Source of the DNA: Neopestalotiopsis rosae | Lineage: Eukaryota > Ascomycota > Sordariomycetes > Amphisphaeriales > Sporocadaceae | Assembly: GCA_023078685.1 (NCBI GenBank) | Contig: JALGAS010000002.1 | Span: 3,720,001-3,784,000, forward strand | Direction of reading: 5' to 3' | Length of the DNA stretch: 64,000 nt | Shown: one piece after another, positions 11,393 through 23,683 of the stretch | How positions within the stretch are numbered: position 1 is the stretch's first letter | Layout of the letters: each line of letters begins with the position of its first letter | Program-made: the position numbers and the translations under genes | The notes under the pieces: model-generated | The model's database searches: none | Told to the model about the DNA's origin: nothing | What the model saw: the letters and a program-made list of their open reading frames with translations, nothing else

Positions 11393-13659
11393 GGTACTGA
11401 ATGTGCGTGGGAACCCAAGTATGTATGTTGATGTCTGCCCTTTTTTGGAAGGAGAATATTCCACTATTTGCGGGAAATGTGAGATTTGAGTCAAATTTGT
11501 GCCAATTCGGCTGTTGGCGGAAAGGGGACAGCCTTGAAAGAAGAAGCGTCGTTATAGGATTTTGCGTTCAAATGAACTGTTCGTTCGCCCCGATCTAAGG
11601 ATAGAGGATCGTGACTCCGCAAAGACCCTGGACCCGCGTGGCCAAATACGTATAAGACGTCTAGAGTGGGACACTGCCTGTCGCCAAGCGCAAGATGAAA
11701 GTTGAGAAAGCAAAGATGGTGAACTTTGAAAATCAGAACTCGCACGAGTGTCTTGGGTCTGCCTATAGGCCAATATGACTTTAAGTCAGTCGATCAAAAT
11801 TTGTTGTCAGGCTTGTGGTATCATCCACTACTATTATTTGAAAATGGGAAAAATTGGGATGTCAACTTTTAACGTTTGAATACAAAACATGACTGTTAAA
11901 GTGGGTACCGTGGTAAGTTTTTTGCTTTTTTTCTTTTCTTTCCTACATTTTCCACGTGCTGGGTCTTGAAACGGTTGATCCAATCCTTAGGCCGCCACAG
12001 CACAGCCCGCGCCACATCCGAGAGCTCACCACGTACAGAGAACACCAGCGAACTTCCAGATGCCAACTGGGACCTATCGCCAGCCACGAAACGCCGTCGG
12101 CCGACCTGGGTTGTACTACAGTACGGTAAGGTAACCTGGCTGCCTGGTAGGTGCAGTCCCGGATCCCCACAATCCTATCGGCGCAAAGCACAGGCACCGA
12201 CTGCCCTGAAGAAAGTATCTGGAAGTCTTCATGCACAAGAGTGTATATACTCGCAGACTCTGCAATAGAGTGCCAACACTTGCCACTCGCGCAAGCTCAG
12301 TCGGAGTATGCAGAGGTAACTTTTGCCATTGCTCATACATGATCAAGTCTACTTGGCCCGCCGATTATCCTTTTGCATATTTAATACATGTTGAATTCGA
12401 ACAATGCTTCTCAGTCACTACACAGGATGTACTTTTCAGGGGAAGGCATCTGCGTGTTGGCGAATCCCTTGCCTGGACAGAAGAGCACAGCTGGAACAGC
12501 CTGCAGCAAAGGACTGACTGAGAGAAGCACGCATCGACTTCGCGAGTCAGTGCTACAGGTCGACGCGAGTGGGGAAATATCTGATGTACATACGTCCATG
12601 TGCACACCCTAAAATGTCGATGGAAAAATGGTTTCAATTTTCGAACTCGAGGCCTTCACGTTGCATATCAATATGTAGGGGCAAAGTTCCCTCCACGACT
12701 ATATAGCAATTCAACCAACATTGAAATTCTGCTTCTCATGTCATCGTCATTGATGATAGTTGTCCGTGAAAGTCGTGAACAGCTTCAAAACCAACACCTT
12801 ATCAGGGCAAGATTGATGGAAAGTCATCAGCGGGCTGGAGAAGCAAGCAATGGATGTATCCTTTGTACCAAGGTACCCAGGCGGCCACAGTAGTAGCGTG
12901 CACTCCAGACGGGCTGGGGGGCTGGGCTTGGGACTTGGGTCTCATTTGGTCGGTATTTTCCATGAGATGGGCTTGCACGGGATGAACGGGGCACGTCTCT
13001 TCGTAGATGGTGCGGGCGACCAGATGCAATTAACGTTAGCGCATTTCCACCCCCATGTCAGCGAAGGCCTGTCTAACGTAGCCGCCGCTTGGGCAAAGGT
13101 TTTGGTTGTTTTCGAGATCTCCAATTTCAGCCTCTTTTGATCTCTTCCTCAACTTCAGGCCCTTACCCCCAGACGCGACTTAACACAACGCCGCAAGCTC
13201 AACGTACGTCAACGCATTGCGGAAATCCTTTCGGATTGGACGACCGGAAACTTTCCACTCCTTTTTGCATACGCCAGCCGAACGTGTACGTGCTTTTGTG
13301 CGTCACAGGACACTCGAATATACGTAACAGCCCCAGGTCGCAAGACGGGGCCCGGGTCATCAACCACGTATCCGCAAGAGTCGAAGTCAAAAAACCAACA
13401 CGACGAGAGATATAACCCAAAGCAGCAAACTTTCATGCTTGCTGATACCCACATTAACCACATGAGAAACCTTCAGGATATTGTTGAGCGGTGGTCATAA
13501 ACCGCAGAAGCGGACATGTATGTATTGGCGATATGAACCTTCGTAGTCCCCCTCGTTTCTTCTCTCCAAACCCGGGAATATGACATGCAGACATCACCAC
13601 AAAGTGCTAGCGCACCAAGATATGATAACCCCCCAATATAATGTCACCAATGTCGTTTC
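11393..13659. other. Divergent promoter interval, 2.3 kb
   Basis: Shared upstream region of deoxyhypusine synthase (-) and the SNT1-like gene (+). Only short, low-quality frames occur. AGGTACC-type motifs are present at about 12126-12151 and 12867-12877. I see no RNA gene or mobile-element remnant. Confidence 0.55.
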
Positions 13660-16600
13660 ATGGCCTACGACTCTATCCCATACACGCAGCCGGACAGACG
13701 ACGGGAAGACCCCGAGTCTGGCTCCACTGGCTACACTTCTCGCCATCGCTACACGAACCATCGCCCATATCTAGGCTCCAATGCTCACCACAGATTCAAT
13801 AGGGCTTCCCGCTACTCCGGCTCACGCTATGATGGCGATAATCGGAACAGATCAAGATCCCGTGACCGTTCCCCAGGGGATAGGTACAATGACCGCGCGT
13901 CTCAATACAGCGATGGGGGGCCTCGAAGAGCATCAGGAGAGAACCGCGCCAACTCAGCATTTCAGACGAATCGTGACAGCTTTCGTGACCCATTGCCGAG
14001 GGATACACCTAGGGGTCCTCGCGCCTTGTTGGATGCACCAAGCGGGCCACGAGGGGGTGGCATTTCGGGCGACTTTCGTGGAAGAGGCCGAGGCCGTGGC
14101 CGGGGCTGGCGTGATGACAGTCGCGACAGAGGCAGAGATCGCGACATTGATTTCCGAGACAGACGTGACTCGACATACCGTGACGAACGTAGTCGAGAAC
14201 GCGAAAGGGATTGGCGTGACAGGGACCGCGACAGTTTTCGAGGCCGACGACCGTCGCCTCGTGGCAGGTCTCCTCCCGGCAGAGACTTTCGCGACCTCAG
14301 AGATGCACCTTTAGGCGTTGATGCGGAAAGAGCGCGACGAGGCTCGAGAGATGGACCTTTGTCAGCCGGATCCTCCAATTCAGATCCACCCTTTGGGCCC
14401 TCGTCATATCGTGGTGGATTTGGTGGTCGTGGCCGGGGACGTGGCCGTGGCGGCGACCGAGACAGAGGCCGTGGCAGAGGCTTTTATGATGATAGGGAAC
14501 GGGAAAGATACGGCCCCGGCGCTCGGGCGCGCTCTCAAGAAGGACGTTTCCGCGATCGGGATGATCGTGATCGGGAACCCCGGTTCTTTGACAACGATAG
14601 CCGCCCCCGCGATCTCCGGGACGACCGCGATATCCGCGAGCGTGAGAACCGTGCCAAGATGGAACGCACCTCACACGAACCACCACCTTCAACCCGAGAT
14701 GTCTCGCCACCGCCCATTGCACCCGCCGCACCTTCATTTGGATCCATACCGAACCGAACCGCGTCCATCTCTGATGCATCTGCGCCTAGCACTGGTAAAG
14801 CACCTCCAACCGGCCCACGTGCTTTGAAGGATGAGCGCCCCCTCCCTCCAGGACCTGCCACAAACAGCGATGCAAGACCGCCGCCTACTGGCCCTTCGAA
14901 ACCGCCATTCTCGGATGGTGCGCCTCCAATACCTTCCGGTCCCCGCGCTCACGGCTATACTCACACCCCTAGAACAGGACCTTCTTCCAAGCAGTGGATA
15001 AATCCTAATCTGAAGGGTGGCCCAGAGTCTCCAAAAATGAACAGGTCTCAGACCTTCGTCCCAAGTCGATATCCCGGATATCGACCGGAGAGTTCAAGTT
15101 CAGATCAACCCCCGGACTCTGATCGGCGGCCACGTAGTAGTGATGCTAAAGAATCATATGATCGGATGGATGGCCAGAATCACGATGTACATATGCACGA
15201 CGTCGATGACCATGATCGTTACGCCCGGAGACCCCGGTCAGCTGGCTCTTTCGATCGCGAATATAGACAGCAGATCTCGCCTACGACAGTACTACCTGAT
15301 TCTGCGCGCTCCCGAGACGGCAACGACCACGGTTTCAGAGAGAGCAAATTCGTCGACGAGAAGACATTCAAGCCAGAGATTGAAGTGCCAAGGACGCATG
15401 TTGAGTTCAAGGGTTCACTGAAGCAACGAACGGTCACGCTCCCACGGAAACAGCCAAAGGCCACGATACTGGATCAATCATCGGAATCCGACGATGAAGA
15501 ATTTGAAGCTGTTATTGAGACTGATCTCCTTGAAGCGGAACAAAACTTGAAAAAACTCGAAGTCATCGAGGATGCCGGTTCCATGGATGTTCTTGTCCGC
15601 CATTCAATCCTCTCCTTAGAAGCTGCCAACAAACTCGCTACGGACGCGGAGGGTCTGCAATCTCTGATTGGAGCTGTTCCCGAAGCGCCTGAGGCAGAGA
15701 AGATTTCCGAGGAGGCGGTGGAACCGAAAGCAGAAACGCCCAAGCATGCTCCGTCCCCTCTCGCCGCTCCAGAGCCTGAGACTTCAGTTGCTGGACCTGA
15801 AATCAACGAGCCTGAGAAGATAGTACCTCATATCGTCGCTCCCAAGCTGCCACTCATCTCCGAACTTCCACATCCATCAATCGAAGAGGATGTCGAGATG
15901 ACATCTGCTGACGGCCCTGCCCCTGAGGAGCCCGAAGTCAAGGCACCTAAGATAGATGATCAAGATACAATTATGGAGGATGTTGCTGATACTGTAAAGC
16001 CTGTACCTGGCTCACAGCTCGAGGTACCTCGTGTCAATGGGGTGAAATCTCCACGATCCCATCCATCCTCGATCGGCCCTGAAGACGAGTCGGCTCTGTC
16101 GAAGGAGGAAAGCAAGCAGGGTACATCGACCCCATCACCTCCCGAGGATGACGATGAAACAGATGTCGACGAGGACATTGATCTTCGCACTGTCGAGACC
16201 GTTCGGGTTCATATCTTAACTCCACCTTTGGAGTCGTTACCCGATTACAACGAAGTTCCTTGGAATCAAGACCAGCCGTTCTTGAAGTCTCTGGATTCTC
16301 CGCAACCAGCATTGAACAATTTCATCCTCAAGCGAATGAACGAAGACGCCCACGAAGTCGGCGCGGAACAGTCAAAACAGAGAAAGTTATATGAGAATGA
16401 CTACGAGGCATACCTTCGATTCACCATGTCGGACGACCCTGTGGCTGTTCAGAGCAGAGAAAAGTTTACTTACATACCGGGAGCCTCAGACGTCCCCGTG
16501 CAGAAACCGGGTTTCAACCAAGAAAGCACTAAACCTGAATCGACTAGACGCAGCAGATATGCAACAGAACGCGACATGGAAAGAATACTTGAAGAGTCCA

Positions 16601-19600
16601 GACGACAAGAAGAAGAAAAGCGTGAACGTCAATTGCGAGCCGAGAAAGAAAAATACAGAAGCGAAAAGGAGGCTATCATTCCCGACCAGTTCCAGACGCA
16701 ACAAGAAAAGGACAACCAATTTTATGTTGATGAGACAGGTCGGACCAACCCAGAAAAGGTCATTGCTGCTTGGGAGGTACTGCCGCCAACCGAAAACTTC
16801 AGCGAAGAAGAGGTCAAGCTCTTTGAGAAGGCTTACATGGAGTTCCCGAAGCAGTGGGGCCGGGTTGCCAACGCGCTACCAGAGCGAGACTTTGGCACAA
16901 CCATTCAGTTCTACTACCTCAAAAAGGATAGGGATGAGCTCAATCTCAAGGAGAAGCTTAAGCGGCGACCAAGGCAGCGGAGGAAGCGCAATGGCAAGGG
17001 TCGATCCAGCGCACTCGTGTCAGAGCTCGCTGAAAACGAAGAGTCCCAGGATACTGGTGAAAACGGCGAAAGACGTCGACCTCGACGTGCTGCAGCTCCT
17101 ACCTTCAACTCTGAGGCTACCCCAGCAGCAGACAGCGAGAATGCGACAGGTGCCTCAACTCCCGGCCGTAGAGGTGCAGCAAGGGCCGGCGATGGAACAG
17201 AAAAGCCCGAACGAAAACCTCGTGGCCGCAGAGCAAAGGACAAGCAAGAAAAGCAACCGAGACCAAACCAAACCCTTGCCGCAGCGCCTCCTACGACCAC
17301 GACCAAGGGCAATCGATCCAGGTCGAGCTCTCGGGTTCAGACTACGGAGTGGGCCACAACTCAACCCCCGTCTGCTGATTCTTCTCAAATCCCATCTGCT
17401 TTTGAGTTAGGTTCCAGCGGTATGCAGACACCCGCAGTCTCCATACAGCCGCCCTTTGCAGCTGTCCCACCACTGCGCAGTCCGGAGCGCACAGTCATGC
17501 CCCCAACGGTACCAGAGATGGCTCCTCCCTTGCGCCCTGAACCGCCCCAACCTGGGGTTGTGCCCTCATTCGAGGTCACCCAACAACGCCCACCGACCGA
17601 ACGCAAGGCAGGCTCGTCAGCCTCGAGCTATTGGAGTGTATCTGAAGCGACAGACTTTCCCAGTTACCTTTCAGCTTTCGGTAGTGATTGGAATAAATTG
17701 TCCGCACACATGGGCACTAAGACTAGTGTTATGGTACGTATTGCACACTTCAATGTCCTATCTAATTCTAATATTTTCCAAGGTTAAAAACTATTATTTG
17801 CGGCAAAAGGAGAACGGTAAAAAGGATTGGGAAGAGCGGGTCCGCGAAGCTGACGAAAAACGAAACCGGGGCGAAAAGTTACCTCAACCTCCGCCTCCCA
17901 CCCCGCCCGTCAAGAAGGGCAGATTTGACACGACACCCCTGAACCGAACTCTGGTCACTGATACCATCATGGAAGAGGCACCACCTCCCAAGATTGAGTC
18001 TCCAGCGGTCGTGCAGCCCATGACTGGACGGTTTAATGTTCCAATTGCTGCACAACCTCAACCCCAACAACCCCAACAACAACCCATGATGCAGTCGTCT
18101 CCCTTTAGTCAGCCTCCCTCAACTGGCGTGCCTGCCCCTGTACAAGCTGCGACGCAGCCCCTTGGTCAGCCTGTTGTTTCTCAGACCATGTCCCCGTCCA
18201 ACAGACCTCTTCGTGCCCCATTCGGATATCCTGCCGAGAGGGAACGCGAAGCTATGCAAACTCCTGTCAGAACCTCGCTCCCAATGCAAGCACAAGCACA
18301 AATGACGCCGGTTACCGAACCACCCTCTATGCGACATCCATTGCCTGGTTCTGCAATCGTCGAAACTCCGATCGAGAGACAAAAGATGGAGGTCAAGCCT
18401 CCCAAAGAGCCACTCGTCCAGGAACGTACGCCACTCCGGGTCGTTAAGCAAGAGCCTGATGTGTCGATGGATCCTTATTCTCGTGTGGATCCCTACACGT
18501 TACCACCGCAGCCAAGCCATATTGTTGCGCGAGAAAACATGCCCATGTCGAGAGCCCCCGAGCCTCCAAGGGCCGCTGCTGCCGTTCCTCCCCAGGCAGT
18601 GTCCTTTGGCAGCATTCTTCAGCAGCAGCAGCAACAGCAACAGCCGCCGCCGCAGCAGCAACCCGTACGTGGTGGTATGATGACCGATATGCACCCGTCT
18701 TCGCCAGCCCCTCCACGACCTCTTTCGACTCTGTCGCGGCCTGGAAGCGATGTGGGCGGTCTGCCAGAGTACAACCGCACTCCGCCAATGCAATCTACCC
18801 CGCCCGTCGCTCCACCACCCGTGGTGTCGTCCAAGCCCAAGACCAGCAATATCATGTCCTTGTTGAATGACGACCCTGCCCCTCCGAAGAGGCTTTCCGA
18901 GGTGCCTGCTGCTATGAAGCCTTCCGCCACTCCACCTCCGGCTAGCAATCTCTCTCGGCCTCCTCCCGCTCCTCCGGCCCCTACGCAAATGCGACAACCT
19001 ATGACAGATGCCCAGGCCTATGGACATTATGGACGACCCCCGCCATCAGCGCCCTCATCCGTATCGATGCCTCCTTTGAAGCCGTACACGGCCTCTCCTC
19101 AGACTCAGCCTTTGAGTACGCCACGACACATCGCAATGGAATCCCCGGCCGAACGTCCTGAACGAGAGTTCTATAGACAACACCAGCGCCAATTCTCGTC
19201 ACCACATCCAGCACAAGCAAACTCACCACAAGCAGTGCAGTCGTATCCACCGCCCACGCCCTCTCAGCAGATGTCGTATCAGTCACAGCCTGCGTACCCA
19301 TACGGAGCACCGGCACCGCCACCTCCCTCGGCAGCATCTCCGCCTCCCCAGTATGGCGGTCACCCTTCGATGCCGAGGGGCCACGAGCCTCCGCCTGTTC
19401 GAGAAATGGGCTGGGGAGGCCCACATTCAAGTCATAGTATGCAGCAACAGGCACCGCCGCCGCAGCAAGTCTGGCCGCCAAAGTCTGCACAACCTCCCCC
19501 AACTCAGTCTGCTTGGGCAGCTCAACATGCGGCATCAACGCCAAAACCGCCGCCGCCCAGTAGCTCTGTACCACCGCAGCCGACATGGGCCGCGCCTCGC

Positions 19601-20020
19601 ACTCACGATCCTCGTGATGCCTTGAACCTTCGCGATGCCCGAGACACTCGCCCAGACCCGCGTGATATGTATCATCAGCCTCATCGAAGTATGCAACCGC
19701 CAATGCAGTCCCCGTATGCTCCTGCTTCGCGTGCTGCCGAGCCGCCGCCGCCGCAAGCCCCATCAGCTTACCCGCGATATGCCAACACTCCTGGACCAAG
19801 CCGAGATCTTCGCGATCCTGGACCGCAAAGGAGCTATACTCCCAACCCGTATGACCAAAGGGGTGCTTATCCGCCGCCTCCGCAGGACATGCGTGAAGCA
19901 CAGATGCGTGAGCAGCAGCAGCAGCAGCAACAACAACAACAGTCCATGCTGCACCAGCAGCTGCGACCGCATGACCCACCGCCGCGAGGCATGTATGAAC
20001 GTGACAGATATGGCCGGTAA
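13660..20020 (+). CDS. SNT1: SNT1/NCoR-like two-SANT co-repressor (Set3-type histone deacetylase complex subunit)
   Basis: Two exons, 13660-17733 and 17783-20020, with a 49-bp intron, giving 2103 aa. The N-terminal 300 residues are extremely Arg/Asp/Gly/Ser-rich (RS- and RGG-like). The first SANT domain is at about 1042-1090 (FSEEEVKLFEKAYMEFPKQW and FGTTIQFYYLKKDRDELNL). The second, at about 1323-1375, is split by the intron; joining restores TSVMVKNYYLRQKE. A basic linker lies between them, and the C-terminal 700 residues are Pro/Gln-rich with two CAG/CAA tracts. In yeast and animals this architecture scaffolds Set3C/SMRT-NCoR deacetylases at chromatin; the equivalent role here is inferred. 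The ATG at 13660 opens MAYDSIPYTQPDRRRED. The protein is much longer than yeast Snt1, mainly through low-complexity sequence. Confidence 0.9.
18620..18662 (+). repeat. CAG/CAA/CCG triplet tract (polyGln-Pro)
   Basis: Imperfect trinucleotide tract inside SNT1 encoding a glutamine run broken by three prolines. Mixed CAG and CAA codons suggest selection for the protein tract rather than pure slippage. Confidence 0.85.
19912..19942 (+). repeat. CAG/CAA triplet tract (polyGln)
   Basis: Second glutamine tract near the SNT1 C-terminus: a CAG run followed by a CAA run. It is likely length-polymorphic between strains. Confidence 0.85.
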
Positions 20021-20672
20021 TATGGAGTCGTGTGGCTAGGCGGTAAAGGAGAATTGTTTCTTGTTTGATTTTTATAAAGTAGACGTACAGAGCAGGAAAA
20101 GCGTATTCACTCGCCACGACGAGATGTACACTTATTTCCCCTCATTGCTCTCTTGACATTTGTTACGCATGAGAAGTGGCTGGAGTTATCATTACAGGAC
20201 CACATCTTGTTCTTATGGTCCATGGTAGCACATACGGTACACGGCGTTTTTTCTTCCCGCCTTTTATTACAAATGCGGGCTGGTTGTCATGAGAAAAATG
20301 ACACAAAACACACACGAATCCCGAGGCACACACACAGTCAATGGCCAGGCTTTGTAAATGGGAAAAATCCCAGTACCTTACTGTATGTAGCTTTCTGTAA
20401 AAAATAACACCAATAGCGTTGCACGAATCTTGTTGAACTCTTTTACGTGGATCATCTTTTTGCTCGTCACCAGTGAATCGGTGTTGGCGAGCCGGAGTAT
20501 AATGCTGTCATGTAGATCCTGCTTGTGTTTGTGTCTATGATGGACACTACAATTCGTCCTATTGCGATTCAAATCAAGAGGCACAATCATGAGACCAAAA
20601 GGGTATGGCAAGGCTTTTATTATACTGGATGAATCAATCCTTTTCCATGGTCGTCCATCTAGTTTTAAATTT
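20021..20672. other. Convergent 3' intergenic region
   Basis: Lies between the 3' ends of SNT1 (+) and ALG2 (-). AT-rich with AC-rich patches (ACACAC at about 20309-20335); presumably two 3' UTRs. No gene is seen. Confidence 0.6.
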
Positions 20673-22174
20673 TTACATGTTTATATACACATTCACAGCC
20701 ACGGCAACAGCGGCGCCGACGACACCGCCGAGCAGGGATACGGCAAAGAGAACAGGAGCGTACGAGCCCGGCTTGGACTCTTGCTGCAAAATCTGATCGC
20801 AGATGCCATCGATGCGCTCGGCCATCTGCACATCGCCAAAGTTATCACGAACCCGGGAGATGCCCGTCTGGCGCATCTTGGTAAGGTCGTCCCGAGACAG
20901 CTTGTGCAGAACTCGGTCCATGACTTCTGTCCACGCGTCCACCTTGCTGGGCGATCGGAGCCAGCCCGTCTCGCCTTCGAGCACCGTCTCGGTTGGACCG
21001 CCAGTATCTGCGGCCAGTACGGGCACGCCTGCCAGCATGGCTTCCAGGGGAACGATGCCAAAGTGCTCATTGGCAGGGGTATAGACGAGCAATTGCGTGG
21101 AGTTGAGAAGCATCTCCTTAAGCAGGTTGGGCACCGAAAGGAGAAAGAGGACCTGGATGTCGTCGGGCACCTCGAGGGCCCCCACAATGGTCTTGGCCGT
21201 CATGTTGCTCAACCCGAGAGAGTTGGCAAGCTCGACGAGCTCATTGTGGTAGCCCACGTTCTCGGCCACCCTGCTGTCGTAGCCACCGGCCACGACGAGG
21301 CGGACCCCCTTGCGGGCCTCCTGGCTCAGGCCGGCGTAGGCCTTGATGGCCAGGGCCACGTCCTTTTTGCGCTCAAAGCGGTTGATGCTGAGCAAGAATT
21401 TTTTGCCGTTCCACAGCGGCTTACCCTGCTCGACTTCGGGGCTCTTCTTGGTTTTTGTATCGACGCAGGGGTAGACGGTCTTGAGGTCACGCTTCTTGGC
21501 CAGCGCGGGCCAGGTTCGGCTCACAACGCCCTTGGTAAAGTTTGAGTTGACGGCAATGGCGTCAGCAAAGCTCATGCTCCACTGCTCAAGCCAGTCAAAT
21601 GGGAGGCGGTAGACGCGCTTCCACCATTTTTGGCGGCCCTGGGCGAGGAGCAGATCGGGAAAGTGGCAGTAGAAGAAGATGCGGCCGCGGGGGTAGAGGT
21701 ACTGGAGCAGCGGGAGGCCGGCGCTTAGCTGATCGATGAAGAAGGCATCGGGGGAGATTTCCTGGAGCTCCGAGCTGAAGTAGATTTGGACGATGAGGTG
21801 CAGCTGTCGTAGAATGGCGCAAAGGATGCTGAAGCGACCCAAGATGGAGGATGGGATTATGGTGTTGCCGCGGACTCGAACATTGAGGGTTCCTAGAAGA
21901 GGCGCATGTGTGGGTTAGGAACAGGATTGGACGCTGTATGACATCGTATTGTTGACATGATTATACAATAGGGATTTCAGTCACACATACCATCGCGAGC
22001 TTCGTCAAAGCAGTGGCTGGGGTCGCAGTGGCTTGTGAAGACGACGACCTTATGGCCGCGATTCTGCAGGCCAACAGCAGCGTCAACGACTAGGCGTTCG
22101 GCGCCGCCAATGCCTAGATCAGGGTGCAGAAAGACAATGGTCTTGGCAGAGGAGGATGCTTTCTTCTCGGCCAT
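20673..22174 (-). CDS. ALG2: ALG2 alpha-1,3/1,6-mannosyltransferase
   Basis: GDP-mannose-dependent enzyme that adds the second and third mannoses to Man1GlcNAc2-PP-dolichol on the cytosolic face of the ER, for N-glycan assembly. Exons 22174-21991 and 21892-20673 are joined over a 98-bp intron, giving 467 aa. The N-terminal Rossmann start reads [20 protein letters not shown]. The splice restores [11 protein letters not shown]. The GT4 domain has the EX7E motif [12 protein letters not shown] and the nucleotide-sugar loop [18 protein letters not shown] single hydrophobic C-terminal segment (about the last 28 residues) fits an ER anchor. The ATG at 22174 (MAEKKASS) is preferred over the longer frame, whose upstream start is not needed for family alignment. 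Confidence 0.96.
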
Positions 22175-22970
22175 GGTTATCTGATTATCACCTGGCCATG
22201 CCCTTGGTGAGGAATCAGACAAGAAAAGGTGGCTTCCAAGGTTGCTTGCTTAGTTAGGGTGTGGTGGGTGGTGTCTGTGGAAAGGCTCAAGTCAAGTGCT
22301 CTCTCTCTGCAGGTGATAACGGACGGGAGCTTTTACGAGCTCGATGCGCCAAGTAGCGCCCAAATGCACCTTGTCTTGCCGCTTGTCTGGCCTCTTCAGC
22401 CCTACGATTACGCACCACAACCCGCTACACTACGTATGTACTACGTACCCTGAACCCCCCACCATGCCTGTGTGCATGCTACAGTACTTACCCAGGTAGG
22501 TGCCTTGGGTGCTCCTCCTGTAACGGCCCCTTGCATTGATCAATATTCGCCTATCGAGGCGCCAAATATAGTACGAGCCCCTGTCTTATCCAGCGGGTGC
22601 GTGCCAAGTACCGAGATTATAATTAGGTATTATTCTGCATAATTCTGCAGGCAAACAGTTGAACCATATTGTTCAACCACCACCAAATATTGTTATCACC
22701 GCATCACATGCAACAAAGTCAACTTCTTATTCCGACACCTAGAACATGCCGTTGGGACAGGTAACCAACTTTCTATACGATGGAGTTTGTAAACAAAGAT
22801 GTCATGGACTTAAGAACACTTTCGTAGCTCTTTCAAAAGACTTGACTAGAATCGACTTACAACTACTTTGAAACTACTCCAATCATACAATTATAATTCC
22901 AGTCCTTCGTTCAGCAAATAAACGACCATATTAATTGCTCACTTTGGAATCTCCTCTCACTTCAATTACA
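22175..22970. other. Intergenic, ALG2 upstream region
   Basis: 796 bp holding the ALG2 promoter. Notable are two TACGTA palindromes 11 bp apart (22431-22436 and 22442-22447) and an ACTTACCCAGGTAGGTGCC motif at about 22486-22504. The distal half is AT-rich. No gene is recognised. Confidence 0.6.
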
Positions 22971-23198
22971 ATGAATCCACGCAACCTGTTATCGTCGATC
23001 ATCGTCTTCTTTTGCTTCGCCCTGGCAAGCGCAGCACCGTTCGGTAACTCTACTACCACTACAATAAAAAAGCCACTCTTGGCCTTCTTCATGTCACCCA
23101 CTATACAAAACACCACCACTCTTGGTCAGGTCATGACTGCTTACAATATCACCACCCACTTGGCCATCAAAAGGAATGACGAGGCCGTCATCCGATAA
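22971..23198 (+). CDS. Possible small secreted protein
   Basis: 75-aa frame from the ATG at 22971. The N-terminus is a textbook signal peptide: a short polar start, the hydrophobic core LLSSIIVFFCFALASA, and Ala-x-Ala-like cleavage near residues 22-24 before APFGNSTTTT. The predicted mature part is about 50 residues, Thr/Asn-rich, with several N-glycosylation sequons and no cysteine, so it is not a disulfide-rich effector. It may continue into an unseen exon or be an unspliced fragment. It lies alone between ALG2 (divergent) and the F-box gene (convergent). Confidence 0.4.
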   Translation: MNPRNLLSSIIVFFCFALASAAPFGNSTTTTIKKPLLAFFMSPTIQNTTTLGQVMTAYNITTHLAIKRNDEAVIR

Positions 23199-23683
23199 GA
23201 AATTACATACAGCAGAAATGAACTCGGAACGCCAGCCAGCCATTTGGTGATATTCGGGATTCTTACCACAACACCTACACACACGAGTTCTATTGCTCCC
23301 AAACAATAAGGGTCGGGAATCTTCTTCTTTGAGCTATCTGGATTTCTGTATCGAGGGCCAATGTGCCCACTACAGAGCGCTTGTTGTATATAACGAAATT
23401 TGTAAAAAAGGATCCGCGGGAAAGACTCAAGGTCACACCAATCATTTTAAGAAACGCTTAGGGAAATAGATGACAGCGGCTCAGGGGAGAGTCGAGCTTA
23501 TGGCGAATGGGAGTTTACAAAATTGCAAGGAATAGAATTCAGTCTGCCCATTGGCTATTAATGTATAGATTTCCTTTTTGGGGGGGTAATTCGCCATTTC
23601 AATGTTCTATGAGCCCGTAATGCTTTGCAGATATTGATTATGATTTCGTAAAAACGGCATTGAATATTTTTTATCCATTATTG
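23199..23683. other. Intergenic, convergent 3' flanks
   Basis: 485 bp between the small secreted-protein frame and the 3' end of the F-box/ankyrin gene. No feature recognised. Confidence 0.5.

Noticed and set aside
18999..20117. 372-codon minus-strand open frame
   Set aside because: Shadow of the Pro/Gln-rich SNT1 3' exon; low-complexity codons avoid stops on the opposite strand.
20562..21545. 327-codon + strand open frame
   Set aside because: It lies antisense to ALG2, whose conserved glycosyltransferase sequence and splice site explain this DNA; the antisense product is compositionally odd.
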